Counted from the first letter of the stretch, positions 36,278 to 46,197 are shown. The stretch: 64,000 nucleotides of DNA from RQOF01 sp964461135 (GCA_964461135.1 CAYWTB010000017.1:6071-70070); one strand, 5' to 3'. Notes: generated by a model not told the origin, from the letters alone. Numbers and translations: made by a program.

Positions 36278-37039
36278 CTAAGTATCAGATTTTTCACGAA
36301 GTTTAAAATACCGAACGGCAAAATTAAGCGCATCGAAAAGGGCTGCAAATAAACCCTGCCATCCATCTCTGAAGCCCATTTTGAAAAAATATCGTCTAAG
36401 GAAACGGAGGGATGGTAAGAAAATTAAGTAACGACAGGTCCTTTGCCAGGAGGGTTTGATACCTCTATGATATAAAAAATCGGCCTCGAAACTTGTATAA
36501 AAGTCGAATTTTGCCAGGTATTGAGAGATTGACTGGTAGGGATAATGAAGTAGATCCGATTTTAAATGACCGATTTCACCATCAATTTCCAGTTTCTCGT
36601 GAACGTGTTTTTGGGGAAACATGCCGTGACCTTTTTTAAATAGACGCAGCTGAAGATCAGGATATTGACTGCCAAAACGCAACCATTTGCCAAAATAATG
36701 GTTCCGGCGTTTCAACAAAAACGCCTTGCAATTCTGGGGCTGCCGGATGGTTGTCATAATGTTTTTTGCAAGAGCTTCCGGTATTCGTTCATCAGGATCC
36801 AGGTAAAAAATCCACTCACCTTCGGCCTGCTCCAGGGCATAACTCTTATTGATATTTAAATTTGGATTATTAGGTTTGTTGAAAGTACGGCAATCATTCT
36901 TATCGGCAATTTCCACCGATCTGTCAGAACTGCCGCAGTCAACATATATGACTTCATCCGCCCAATGCAAAGTCGGTAACAGCTCTGTGAGATGTTCTTC
37001 TTCATTGAAACCTATAATGGTTACCGAAAGATTCTTCAT
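36278..37039 (-). CDS. GT2 glycosyltransferase (WaaE/KdtX-like)
   Basis: A 253-residue GT-A enzyme with VTIIGFNEEEHL, DEVIYVDCGSSDRSVEIA and the DPDE metal-binding motif in WIFYLDPDERIP. The total length and the C-terminal DFLYHRGIKPSWQR, RYFFKMGFRDGWQGL region match the small LPS-core GT2 family that includes WaaE/KdtX (beta-1,4-glucosyltransferases on core heptose). Its gene overlaps the upstream GT4 by ATGA and is followed by the GT9 gene after 11 bases. Sugar specificity is inferred from family only. Confidence 0.82.
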   Translation of the reverse strand: MKNLSVTIIGFNEEEHLTELLPTLHWADEVIYVDCGSSDRSVEIADKNDCRTFNKPNNPNLNINKSYALEQAEGEWIFYLDPDERIPEALAKNIMTTIRQPQNCKAFLLKRRNHYFGKWLRFGSQYPDLQLRLFKKGHGMFPQKHVHEKLEIDGEIGHLKSDLLHYPYQSISQYLAKFDFYTSFEADFLYHRGIKPSWQRTCRYLIFLPSLRFLRRYFFKMGFRDGWQGLFAALFDALNFAVRYFKLREKSDT

Positions 37040-38199
37040 TTCTGTTTTCCCTCAATCGGTATTCTCCGGGAACACATCTTTAGCACATCTTGATATTTAT
37101 TTATGGTATCATCATAAAATCGTGAATAGCTGAAACGTTCCATTGCTGTCTTTCTTGCCTGTTTCCCCATTTTCATTCGCAGTTCATAATTTTCTACGAA
37201 AATCTCCATTGCCTGGCTCAATCTTTCCGGAGATTGAGCAGGAACCACAAATCCATCTCTACCGGAAGTGACCATTTCCGGCAAAACATTTATATCAGTC
37301 ACAATTACCGGTTTACCCATGGACATGAATTCTGCGGTCACCCTGGAGATGGCCTCGGAATCCAGGGAACATACAACACCAATATCGATAAGGTTCATCA
37401 CTTCCCGGACATCCTGGTATTTTTCAAGAATTAAAACCTGATTCAGTATCCCCAATTGAGAGGCTTTTTCCTCCAATAAGTGACGAGTGATTTCCACCTC
37501 TTCCCCGCTGATAATAAACCGGACATTCCTTTTCTTTTCTATGATCCGGGCAGCTGCTTTAAGAAAAGATGAATGATCTTTTACCGGGGAAAATCGTCCC
37601 ACCATTCCAAAGGCTACTGCATCAGCAGGTAAATTCATTTTATTTCTGGACATTTCTACATTGGCCGGTGGACTGAATAAATCCGTATCGACGCCGGCAT
37701 AAACAACGGTGGATTTTTGATCCAGAACAGGCCACACATTCTGATAGCGGATTTTATTAGCCCTGCAGGAGAAAATGAAAAAATCAGTATGATTCAAGTG
37801 TAAATTTTTATTAAAGCGATTATTTTTAGGTGGCCGGACATCCCCCACTGTGCGAATCAGAGGTAAACCGGTGTACTTTTTTTTTATCAAAGCTGAATAA
37901 AAATGGTCCTCCGGACGGTGTGCATTAATAATATCGATTTTTTTAGCTGATATAAAATTCCGATAATTCCTTAAATTCTTCAGAAAATACCAGGGGTAAA
38001 AACTTTCAAAGTTCAGCTGAAGAACGGGCAAATTTTCCTTCTTAGCTTCTTGAATGGATGGAGTATTAGCACTTCCCCCTACATATACAGGCATACCATT
38101 TTGCTGAAGAATCTTGGATAGGGCGATTGCGTAATAAGCGCTGGCATTCCACCAGCGAACCGAGATCAGTTGAAGCGTTGAAAGAGGATTTTTCAGCAT
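37036..38199 (-). CDS. Glycosyltransferase family 4
   Basis: A 387-residue GT-B enzyme. The C-terminal domain has GMVGRFSPVKDHSSFLKAA, and the E-x7-E motif region is SLDSEAISRVTAEFMSMGKPVIVTD, where the spacing is kept. The N-terminal region (SVRWWNASAYYAIALSKILQQNGMPVYVGGSANTP) is typical of GT4 enzymes from core or capsule loci. It is the first gene of the three-gene operon with the WaaE-like and GT9 genes. Confidence 0.85.
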   Translation of the reverse strand: MLKNPLSTLQLISVRWWNASAYYAIALSKILQQNGMPVYVGGSANTPSIQEAKKENLPVLQLNFESFYPWYFLKNLRNYRNFISAKKIDIINAHRPEDHFYSALIKKKYTGLPLIRTVGDVRPPKNNRFNKNLHLNHTDFFIFSCRANKIRYQNVWPVLDQKSTVVYAGVDTDLFSPPANVEMSRNKMNLPADAVAFGMVGRFSPVKDHSSFLKAAARIIEKKRNVRFIISGEEVEITRHLLEEKASQLGILNQVLILEKYQDVREVMNLIDIGVVCSLDSEAISRVTAEFMSMGKPVIVTDINVLPEMVTSGRDGFVVPAQSPERLSQAMEIFVENYELRMKMGKQARKTAMERFSYSRFYDDTINKYQDVLKMCSRRIPIEGKQK

Positions 38200-38385
38200 A
38201 ATTCAAAATTTAGTCAGAACTCCCCCTAAAACCAAAGGTAATAAAATCCGGGCAGGGCTGTTGTGGGAAGAGCCGGGTCTCTTCAAATTGAGTTGCATTT
38301 GAAGGTATCAATCGCTTAATTATCCATGTGGAAAAATTACTAATCAGTACCTGTTTTATAGATACGGAGTTAGAGTATAATATAG

Positions 38386-38757
38386 AAATTCTTCGATCGG
38401 ATTTCCATTTCTGGAGAAATGGTTAAAGGAAGACCGGCTGATGCTTTTCTGACGGCAGATTGCCAGTGGGCCTGGGGTACCCGGGTCTCCTGCCGAGATA
38501 CAGAATGGATCCGGTGAGGACGTACTTTTTATAGGAATTTCTGGTTATCAATAATTGATGGTACATATAACTCAATAGAATATATTCATAGTGTGCAGGA
38601 AGGAAAGTTGATTGAGAAATATAAGAAGATCAATCTTGCGATCCTCAAATCCCACAGCCAGCGATTGGAGTTTGAAAAATCTAAAACCGTTCCTCTCACG
38701 GAAAGGTTAAACAGGCAATTGGGTTTTTTGTCCGCTTTCTGCTCAGGGAGAGAATGA
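38386..38757 (+). pseudogene. Decayed remnant resembling the C-terminal end of a sulfatase-family protein
   Basis: The 621-base gap 38200-38820 has no intact gene, but protein-like pieces can be read in more than one frame. Frame one (38386-38517) gives EMVKGRPADAFLT then GTRVSCRDTEWIR and stops. A shifted frame continues SGEDVLFIG. A third piece (38593-38757) reads from VQEGKLIEKYKK to TERLNRQLGFL. The order recalls sulfatase tails (a TPEWKY-like strand, a GEEELYDL-like stretch, and a final LRALGYL-like end). Without alignment this is tentative; the remaining sequence of the gap shows nothing recognisable. Confidence 0.35.
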
Positions 38758-38820
38758 AAGCATTTACATATTCCCGACTGTCAGAAGTCCGCGATTAGTT
38801 AAATTATTTAGAAATTCCAT

Positions 38821-41103
38821 ATGACACTCGAACAGCTGATTGATTATTTAAAAAATGATCCGGAGATTTCACAGAGTATCTCTTTTTGGAAAGAAATTCC
38901 TGAAAAACCTCCAATTTATGGAGAATTTCCCGAATTTATTAATCCATCCATTCAGGATGCGCTCAATACCCGGGGAATTAATAAATTATATTCTCATCAG
39001 AGTGAGGCGATGCAGCGCATACAGGATGGTCAGAATATTGTACTGGTAACCCCGACCGCTAGTGGTAAAACCCTTGCTTACAATGTACCTGTACTTAATA
39101 AAATCCTTTCCGATCCGGATAGTAGGGCTTTATATCTCTTTCCTACCAAGGCGTTATCCCAGGACCAGTTAAAAGAATTGCACGATCTCATTACGCTTAT
39201 GAATGCTGATATCCGTACATACACTTTCGATGGAGATACCCCCGTGACTGCCCGAAAAGCTATTCGAAAATCAGGTCATATCGTTATTACAAATCCGGAT
39301 ATGCTTCATCAGGGTATTCTTCCGCATCATACTATCTGGGTAAAACTTTTTGAGAATCTGAATTATGTGGTTTTAGATGAGATTCATCACTACCGTGGTG
39401 TTTTCGGCAGCCATCTGGGCAATCTTATCAGAAGATTAAAGCGCATATGCCGGTTTTATGGGAGTAAGCCCCAGTTTATCTGCTGCTCGGCCACTATTGC
39501 GAATCCGGCGGATCTTGCCGCACGGATAATTGAAGAACCGGTAACGTTGATTGATAAAAATGGAGCTCCAACCGGCCGCAAACATTTTGTCCTTTTTAAT
39601 CCGCCGATTATTAATAAACAACTGGGTATCAGAAGATCGGTGGTTACCGAAGTTAGAAAACTGGCTTCTCATTTATTGGCTGCCCGCGTACAATTTATTG
39701 TGTTTGCAAGGAGCAGGGTGAAGGTGGAAATTCTGACAAAATATATCCGGGAAGCAGCTAAAAAAATGCACATCGATCCCCAAAAAGTTAGCGGATACCG
39801 CGGAGGTTATCTCCCGCTGGAAAGACGCCGGATTGAACAGGGACTTAAAAGTGGGAGCATTCTGGGAGTTGTGAGTACCAACGCTCTGGAGTTAGGGATA
39901 GATATAGGACAATTGGATGTATCAATTTTAGCCGGTTATCCCGGTACCATTGCCAGTGCCTGGCAGCAAGCGGGTAGGGCGGGGCGGAGAAGCAATACCT
40001 CACTCACCATTATGATAGCCAGCAGTTCGCCGCTCAATCAGTATCTCATGGATCATCCAGATTATTTTTTTGAAAAATCACCGGAAAGTGGGATTGTGGA
40101 TCCCAATAATCTGCTTATACTGATGAGTCATATTAAATGCGGAGCGTTTGAAATTCCTTTTCGCGAGGATGAAATTTTCGGAATTGAAGGTTCCAGGGAA
40201 ATTCTGGAATATTTGGCAGAGAAAAATGTTCTACGCCATGCCGATGGAAAATATTTCTGGATGAGCGAAATTTTTCCGGCCGAGGAAATCAGTCTGCGCA
40301 GTGCCTCACCAGATAATGTGGTGATTATTGATAAAACCCGGGGTGACAGAGTGATAGGAGAGGTGGATCTTTTCAGTGCCCCCATGCTGGTTCATCAGGA
40401 AGCTATATATATGCATGAAACAAACCAGTATCATGTGGATGAGCTGGACTGGGATCGGAAAAAGGCGTATGTGCGTTCCGTAAGTGTGGATTATTTCACT
40501 GATGCCATTACCAAAACGAATATTAAGGTGTTATCAGTTGATGAGGCAAAGAGTTTCGGCCCATTAAATCTGTCATACGGAGATGTTAATGTCAGTACCG
40601 TTACCACGGCCTATAAAAAGATTAAACTGTTTACCCATGAAAATGTGGGCGCCGGAAAAGTTCATCTGCCGGAAATTGAGATGTCAACCACATCTTTATG
40701 GATGGAACTCATGCCGGAGTTCATGGAAAAACTGGGAATTCCGGACTCGCAGCTGGGTGGAGCTCTGCAGGCTGTAGCCAATGTATTCAGAAACATTGCG
40801 CCCCTTTTTATCATGTGTGATCCGGGCGATATCCGGTCCGTACCAATGGTGCGCGCTCCATTTTCCCAACGTCCTACAATTTATCTCTATGATAATTACC
40901 CCGGGGGTGTTGGATTAAGTCTAAAAATTATGAGTTATCCTTATCCACTGATTTCCGGAGCACTGAATCTGGTCAAGAGTTGCCCTTGTGATTCCGGCTG
41001 TCCCAGTTGTGTCGGTCCGGTGCTGGAAGTGGGAGAGAAAGGGAAATTTCTGGCCACAGTTCTGCTGGAAGAAATCAATAAACAGGTAAATTCTGAAAAT
41101 TAA
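38821..41103 (+). CDS. mrfA: DEAD/DEAH-box helicase with DUF1998 domain (MrfA/YprA family)
   Basis: A 760-residue superfamily-2 helicase. Walker A is TPTASGKT (residues 77-84), the Walker B box is LDEIHHYRG, motif III is CSATI, and motif VI is QQAGRAGRR. The C-terminal DUF1998 domain carries a four-cysteine cluster (CPCDSGCPSC) that binds metal in the family. In Bacillus subtilis MrfA acts with the exonuclease MrfB to repair mitomycin C damage independently of UvrABC. The mrfB homologue starts six bases downstream, so the pair is intact and probably cotranscribed. Confidence 0.88.
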   Translation: MTLEQLIDYLKNDPEISQSISFWKEIPEKPPIYGEFPEFINPSIQDALNTRGINKLYSHQSEAMQRIQDGQNIVLVTPTASGKTLAYNVPVLNKILSDPDSRALYLFPTKALSQDQLKELHDLITLMNADIRTYTFDGDTPVTARKAIRKSGHIVITNPDMLHQGILPHHTIWVKLFENLNYVVLDEIHHYRGVFGSHLGNLIRRLKRICRFYGSKPQFICCSATIANPADLAARIIEEPVTLIDKNGAPTGRKHFVLFNPPIINKQLGIRRSVVTEVRKLASHLLAARVQFIVFARSRVKVEILTKYIREAAKKMHIDPQKVSGYRGGYLPLERRRIEQGLKSGSILGVVSTNALELGIDIGQLDVSILAGYPGTIASAWQQAGRAGRRSNTSLTIMIASSSPLNQYLMDHPDYFFEKSPESGIVDPNNLLILMSHIKCGAFEIPFREDEIFGIEGSREILEYLAEKNVLRHADGKYFWMSEIFPAEEISLRSASPDNVVIIDKTRGDRVIGEVDLFSAPMLVHQEAIYMHETNQYHVDELDWDRKKAYVRSVSVDYFTDAITKTNIKVLSVDEAKSFGPLNLSYGDVNVSTVTTAYKKIKLFTHENVGAGKVHLPEIEMSTTSLWMELMPEFMEKLGIPDSQLGGALQAVANVFRNIAPLFIMCDPGDIRSVPMVRAPFSQRPTIYLYDNYPGGVGLSLKIMSYPYPLISGALNLVKSCPCDSGCPSCVGPVLEVGEKGKFLATVLLEEINKQVNSEN

Positions 41104-41109
41104 AAAGAT

Positions 41110-42381
41110 ATGAGTAGTATTAAAGATAAACTGCAGCGTCTGGACCGGTCTCCTGCCATCCGATCTGAATCTTGTCAGACTGAAAATCCTGCCACCGGAA
41201 AATGGATTACTGATTTTCAAATGGAACTCGGTGCTTCGGTACTTGAGGAAAAAAATTCGTTTATTATCCTTAAAGAAAATTATTTTCCACTTTATAAAAA
41301 TTCCAGCTACAATAACCTGCAGGAAGCAAATTACTTTCTGCCACATTTCCATTATATTAGTGGAGATCCGCGCACCAGGGACTGGAACCTGCGAAAAACC
41401 CTCTTCATTGATCTGGAGACAACCGGGCTTTCCGGTGGAACCGGCACATTTGCCTTTTTAATAGGTCTGGGCCATGTTGAACTGGATCATATCGTTGTCA
41501 GGCAATATCTGTTGCCGGATTTCCAGCATGAGTGGCTGCTGCTGAAGCACATTAAAAATGCATTTGTGGGAAGGGAATTTATTGCCAGTTTCAATGGTAA
41601 AAGTTTTGATATCCCCTTACTCCGAAATCGTTTTATACTTAATCGCATTGATTCCGTTCTTGATGATCTCATCCATATAGATATTCTTCATCCCGCCCGG
41701 CGGATATGGAAAAGACGTCTAAATTCATGTGACCTGGTAAATCTGGAGTATGCTGTTTTAGGAGAGGAAAGGATAGGTGATATACCGGGCGAAATGATTC
41801 CCCAGATCTATTTCGAGTATATCCGTAAAAGACAGGCGATTCTTTTGCGTGATGTGCTGGAGCACAATTATTATGATATAGTTCATTTGATCATTCTTAC
41901 CATGCATATTGGAAAAATGATTGCAGATCCGCTGGAATCCTGCCGACATGAAGAAGATCTCTATTCCCTGGCCAGATATTATTACCAGAATGAACATTTT
42001 TCAGAAGCTTTACCGTTATTGCAGCATCTTTATGAACTGGGAAAAGATCCTCAACTGAAAAAAGAATCCATGTTCATTCTGTCCATGATCTACAAAAAAA
42101 GAGGAGACACCCGGGCTTCCCGTGATTTATTTCAGGCTCTCATCAGTACCCAGAAGGATCATGCAGAAGCACTTCAAGAACTTGCCAAATATTATGAACA
42201 TAAGGAAAAAAATTATCGGAGTGCGCTGGAGTTAATAGACAGAGGAATTGAATACTCGTTGTTTCTGCAGCAGTTGGGTAAAGATTCACCCCTCCATGAT
42301 ATTAAGGATGATCTGATCTACCGTCGTAACCGCCTGATTAAAAAAATAAGTAAATGGTCTTCTGAAGCAGAAAGTGAGTAA
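41110..42381 (+). CDS. mrfB: MrfB/YprB-type DEDD exonuclease with TPR tail
   Basis: A 423-residue protein. The RNase H-like exonuclease domain (about residues 95-270) opens with FIDLETTGLSGGTGT (Asp101, Glu103), continues with FNGKSFDIPLLRNRF and ends with the YYDIVHL motif. The remaining third has TPR-like helices (FSEALPLLQHLYELG, GDTRASRDLFQALI, NYRSALELIDRGIEY). This architecture is that of B. subtilis YprB/MrfB, the nuclease partner of MrfA. Both act in the cytoplasm on damaged DNA. Confidence 0.85.
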   Translation: MSSIKDKLQRLDRSPAIRSESCQTENPATGKWITDFQMELGASVLEEKNSFIILKENYFPLYKNSSYNNLQEANYFLPHFHYISGDPRTRDWNLRKTLFIDLETTGLSGGTGTFAFLIGLGHVELDHIVVRQYLLPDFQHEWLLLKHIKNAFVGREFIASFNGKSFDIPLLRNRFILNRIDSVLDDLIHIDILHPARRIWKRRLNSCDLVNLEYAVLGEERIGDIPGEMIPQIYFEYIRKRQAILLRDVLEHNYYDIVHLIILTMHIGKMIADPLESCRHEEDLYSLARYYYQNEHFSEALPLLQHLYELGKDPQLKKESMFILSMIYKKRGDTRASRDLFQALISTQKDHAEALQELAKYYEHKEKNYRSALELIDRGIEYSLFLQQLGKDSPLHDIKDDLIYRRNRLIKKISKWSSEAESE

Positions 42382-42444
42382 ACAGTTATTAATCAGCAGT
42401 TGGCAGTAATTCTGGTTAAGTCATAAAAGATTAATCCGGTAAAA

Positions 42445-42897
42445 TTATTTTTTTACCTTCAGTAATTGAACATCAAAAATCAGAGTGGCGTTTGGGGGAA
42501 TTACTCCAGCCGCACCATATTCACCATATGCCAGATCCGGGGGGATTACCAACTGGCGTATTCCACCGACTTTCATGCCTGTCACACCTTCTTCCCAGCC
42601 AGGTATGACTGTACCACTCCCCAGTTTGAAAGAAAGTGGTTTGTTTCTGAGGACTGAACTGTCGAATCTCTTACCAGTTTCCAGCCATCCGCTGTAATGC
42701 AATGTAACTGAATCACCCGAAATAGCCTCTTTACCCGATCCGACTTTAATATCTGCATATTTCAACCCGCTCGGTGTTATAGTATATGCACTGTCTGCTA
42801 TTTTTGTTGGCTGATCAGTGGATATTCCGATTTTTTCTTCCTTTGAACATGAGACAAGCAGCAGCAGGATAAATCCATAATGGAAAATATAACGCAT
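42445..42897 (-). CDS. FKBP-type peptidyl-prolyl isomerase, lipoprotein
   Basis: A 150-residue protein with a signal peptide and lipobox LLVSC (mature Cys about residue 17), so membrane-anchored in the periplasm. The FKBP domain has VTLHYSGWLETGKRFDSS, GWEEGVTGMKVGGIRQLVIPPDLAYGE and PPNATLIFDVQLL, all standard active-site segments. It would speed prolyl isomerisation of envelope proteins. The ATG at 42897 lies five bases after AGGAGG; a TTG three bases upstream is too close to that site. Convergent with mrfB. Confidence 0.93.
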   Translation of the reverse strand: MRYIFHYGFILLLLVSCSKEEKIGISTDQPTKIADSAYTITPSGLKYADIKVGSGKEAISGDSVTLHYSGWLETGKRFDSSVLRNKPLSFKLGSGTVIPGWEEGVTGMKVGGIRQLVIPPDLAYGEYGAAGVIPPNATLIFDVQLLKVKK

Positions 42898-43110
42898 CAA
42901 TCCTCCTTATCTTTGGTCTTACTATTATTTTTGAATCAAGTTTGGCAATCATATACGGCCGTAGAACTTATTCGGCAATACATGGTTGAAAAATATACAT
43001 ATAAAAAGCTGTAATGTAAATAGTAGAGAGAACAAAAAAAATATGGCAATCGACATTATTTACTTGAAAAGATTCAATTGTTTAATTAGTTTTTGAAAAT
43101 TGATTTTTCA

Positions 43111-43362
43111 ATGAAAAACAGATTATTAGAAGAGGAAAATAAAAATATTCGGCGGTTGCAATTGATGGTAGATTTAACGATTCAATTATTATACCAGTCT
43201 GAGGAATTGACATTAGCGGAAGGATTTCAGCATATAGAAAATGTACGTAAATTTGCTACATATCTGTTTCCGGATAAGGAAAAAACATTTAATCTGATCT
43301 ACCGTCCCAGAATGCTGCGGGTACTACGGGAACGGGGTATTCTGAATTTCTCGCAGAATTAA
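43111..43362 (+). CDS. Small hypothetical protein
   Basis: An 83-residue, charged, probably all-helical protein with no signal peptide or membrane segment. Readable features are LMVDLTIQLLYQSEELTLAEGF, IENVRKFATYLFPDK and NLIYRPRMLRVLRERG. I do not recognise a named family, though the pattern looks conserved rather than random. It lies 66 bases before the rel gene on the same strand. No ribosome binding site is obvious; a TTG at 43093 is an alternative start. Confidence 0.55.
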   Translation: MKNRLLEEENKNIRRLQLMVDLTIQLLYQSEELTLAEGFQHIENVRKFATYLFPDKEKTFNLIYRPRMLRVLRERGILNFSQN

Positions 43363-43428
43363 TTATCTCTTTATATTTTTCACAAAGTTTAAATTCATAA
43401 AGGGATTGCCTTTAAGAAGGTGATTTGT

Positions 43429-45654
43429 ATGTTTAAAATTGAAAAAGATGATCCTACCTATAAGAGTCTTCTGCAGAAGTATGAAAAGCCATTTAGGGAA
43501 TTACTGGAAGAAGTATGTTCATATAACCCTAATTGTAACAGGGATTTGCTTGTAGATGTTTTTCAGTTCGGTATCTGGGCTCACCGTAACCAGTTCAGAT
43601 ATTCGGGAGAGCCATACTTCGAACATTGTCTATATGTCGCTAACATCCTGGCAAAATTCCGTATGGACAGTACTACAATTTCTGCCGGACTGCTTCATGA
43701 TGTGGTGGAGGATACCGGTTTTGCCATGGATGACATTAAGGAAATGTTTGGTAAGGACATTGCGAACTTGGTTAATGGGGTCACCAAGATAAGTGAAATC
43801 AGTGGTCGTAAATCCCTCAGTCTGGAACTTCGGCAGGCGGAAACTTTTCGTAAAATGTTATTGTCCATGGCTAAAGATATTCGTGTTATTATTATAAAGT
43901 TTGCCGACCGTTTACATAATATGCGGACACTGCAGCATGTGGCGGCCCGCAAACGGTTGCGAATAGCGCTGGAGACCAGGGATGTTTATGCCCCGCTGGC
44001 ACACCGCTTTGGAATGGCACAACTGAAAAGTGAACTGGAAGATTTAGCCTTTAAATTCATAGACAATAAAGCATTTGCAGATTTAGCCAGGAGATTGAAT
44101 GAACGGAAAGATGAGCGGGAAAAATATATTCACCGCATAATAGATCCCATCAAAAACGAAATGGAAGAACATCACATTAAAGCCGAAGTGCAAGGGCGGC
44201 CAAAACACCTTTACAGCATTTACCGTAAAATGAAATCCCGTAATAAACCGCTGGAAGAAATTTATGATCTTTTTGCAATCCGGATAATCGTAAGTGAAGT
44301 AGCAGAATGTTATTATGTCCTGGGTATTATCCACAACCTGTTCATTCCTGTTTATGAACGCTTCAAAGATTATATTGCCATGCCTAAATTTAACGGATAC
44401 CAGTCACTTCATACCACGGTTGTAGACAAATTCGGACGTATGATAGAGGTTCAGATCCGTACGGTTGACATGCACCGTATTGCGGAAATGGGTATTGCCG
44501 CTCACTGGAAGTACAAAGAAGGGAAATTTCCGGAATCCGAGGATGATTTTGATGATAAATTGATATGGGTACGTCAGTTGCTCGAACAGTATGAGGATGG
44601 GGAAACAGTTGATGCCAAAGACTTCCTGGACAGTCTGAAAATTAATCTTTATCAGGACGAAGTATTTGTTTTTACTCCAAAAGGTGATGTTATTAAGTTA
44701 CCGCGGGGAGCAACACCTATTGATTTCGCTTTCGCCATTCATACCAATGTGGGTGTTCATTGCATTGGGGCAAAGGTGAATGGAAAGATTGTTCCGCTGA
44801 AATATACCCTGAACAGCGGTGATCAGGTCGAAATCATCACCAGCCAGAATCAGCATCCCAATCAGGATTGGTTGATATCCGTCAAGACCAGTAAGGCTCG
44901 GCACCAAGTCCGAAAATATCTGCGAGAAGTTCAGTTTGACCATAGTGTGAAACTGGGGGAAGAAATTCTTACAAAATATTTTAAGCGTTATCATGTAAAA
45001 TTTAATGATGGAAAACTAGATGAACTGGTTAAAAAATTACATTTTGAAGACAGTTTAAACCTCAAAGCTGCCATCGGGCGCGGAGATTTATCTATAGAGA
45101 AGATTTTTTCAGTCATTTCGCCCGAAAAACCTGAAGAGCCGAAAGATAATCTTCTGGAAAAATTTTTACGACGTGGAAAGAAAAGATCAGCCATTCAGGT
45201 AGAAGGGGTAGATAATATCGTGGTTCATATCGGCAAATGTTGCCAGCCCGTTCCCGGCGATGATATTATCGGATATCTGACAAAAGGGAAGGGAGTCACA
45301 ATCCATCGGACCAATTGTCCCAATATTCAAAGACTGATACAGGTTAAAGACCGTACCATCCAGGTTAACTGGACGGTGGAAGTGGATGAAAAATTTAAAG
45401 TTCAACTGGCATTGCTGGCAGAAGACCGTCATAATCTTTTGCGGGATGTTACTCAGGCAATATCAGCGCAGAATACCAATATTATCCATGTTGATCTCAG
45501 AGCGAAGGATCGACTGGTTACGGGAAAACTGATCATCGAAGTGAAAAATCTTCCCCATCTCACCAGAGTAATAAATGCGATCAGTAAGATTAAAGGAATA
45601 TTGAGTGTGGAAAGAATTGAGGGATTTTTAAAAAAGCGTATGGCTCAAAATTAA
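43429..45654 (+). CDS. rel: Bifunctional (p)ppGpp synthetase/hydrolase (Rel/SpoT family)
   Basis: A 741-residue long RSH enzyme controlling the stringent response. The hydrolase HD domain is intact (HDVVEDTG with the preceding EHCLYVA). The synthetase domain has GRPKHLYSIYRKM and FKDYIAMPKFNGYQSLHTTV. The TGS domain (VFTPKGDVIKLPRGATPIDFAFAIHT), the zinc-finger-like region (HIGKCCQPVPGDDIIGYLTKGKGVTIHRTNCPN) and a C-terminal ACT domain follow in the usual order. Both activities are predicted. The ATG at 43429 follows AAGAAGG by eight bases; the in-frame GTG at 43420 overlaps that site. Confidence 0.96.
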   Translation: MFKIEKDDPTYKSLLQKYEKPFRELLEEVCSYNPNCNRDLLVDVFQFGIWAHRNQFRYSGEPYFEHCLYVANILAKFRMDSTTISAGLLHDVVEDTGFAMDDIKEMFGKDIANLVNGVTKISEISGRKSLSLELRQAETFRKMLLSMAKDIRVIIIKFADRLHNMRTLQHVAARKRLRIALETRDVYAPLAHRFGMAQLKSELEDLAFKFIDNKAFADLARRLNERKDEREKYIHRIIDPIKNEMEEHHIKAEVQGRPKHLYSIYRKMKSRNKPLEEIYDLFAIRIIVSEVAECYYVLGIIHNLFIPVYERFKDYIAMPKFNGYQSLHTTVVDKFGRMIEVQIRTVDMHRIAEMGIAAHWKYKEGKFPESEDDFDDKLIWVRQLLEQYEDGETVDAKDFLDSLKINLYQDEVFVFTPKGDVIKLPRGATPIDFAFAIHTNVGVHCIGAKVNGKIVPLKYTLNSGDQVEIITSQNQHPNQDWLISVKTSKARHQVRKYLREVQFDHSVKLGEEILTKYFKRYHVKFNDGKLDELVKKLHFEDSLNLKAAIGRGDLSIEKIFSVISPEKPEEPKDNLLEKFLRRGKKRSAIQVEGVDNIVVHIGKCCQPVPGDDIIGYLTKGKGVTIHRTNCPNIQRLIQVKDRTIQVNWTVEVDEKFKVQLALLAEDRHNLLRDVTQAISAQNTNIIHVDLRAKDRLVTGKLIIEVKNLPHLTRVINAISKIKGILSVERIEGFLKKRMAQN

Positions 45655-45665
45655 TGGAGGTTATA

Positions 45666-46145
45666 ATGCCGGACTATATCTATTTGTCTCAGGAAGGTTA
45701 TGATAAACTGAGGAAAGAACTTGATGAACTTAAACAGTTTAAACGTCCGGAGATTTCAAAAAAAATCTCCGAAGCCCGGGATTTTGGTGATTTAAAAGAG
45801 AATGCCGAATACCATGCAGCCAAAGAAGCTCAGACAATGCTGGAAACCAAAATATTAAAACTGGAAGAAACCATGAGCCGGGCACGTGTTCTGAAAAAGG
45901 AAGACATGGCAAAGGATAAGATTACAATACTTTCCAGAATAAAATTAAAAGATCTCTCTAGAGATATTGAAATGGAATATACGCTGGTTTCCCCCGAAGA
46001 ATCGGATTATAAGCAAAACAAGATTTCCACTACATCCCCTGTGGGTAAGGCATTGCTGGGTAAAAAGAAGGGAGATGTGGTAAAAATACAGGTACCTGCG
46101 GGAACGCTTCGCTATCAGATCCTCGATCTAAAACTTTCTATATAG
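45666..46145 (+). CDS. greA: Transcription elongation factor GreA
   Basis: A 159-residue GreA. The N-terminal coiled coil carries the tip motif ARDFGDLKENAEYHAAKEAQ, whose acidic residues promote transcript cleavage in backtracked RNA polymerase. The C-terminal FKBP-like domain has SPVGKALLGKKKGDVV. The ATG at 45666 sits five bases after GGAGG; an ATG at 45654 overlaps the rel stop and would add four residues. Likely coexpressed with rel. Confidence 0.97.
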   Translation: MPDYIYLSQEGYDKLRKELDELKQFKRPEISKKISEARDFGDLKENAEYHAAKEAQTMLETKILKLEETMSRARVLKKEDMAKDKITILSRIKLKDLSRDIEMEYTLVSPEESDYKQNKISTTSPVGKALLGKKKGDVVKIQVPAGTLRYQILDLKLSI

Positions 46146-46197
46146 ATGTAACTCTTTAATAATAATCCCGCTATATAAAAAAAGTGGAGACTTTTTT

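Noticed and set aside
42438..42457. GGTAAAA...TTTTACC hairpin at the end of the FKBP gene as a terminator
   Set aside because: The stem is AT-only apart from two pairs and overlaps the coding end; too weak to call.
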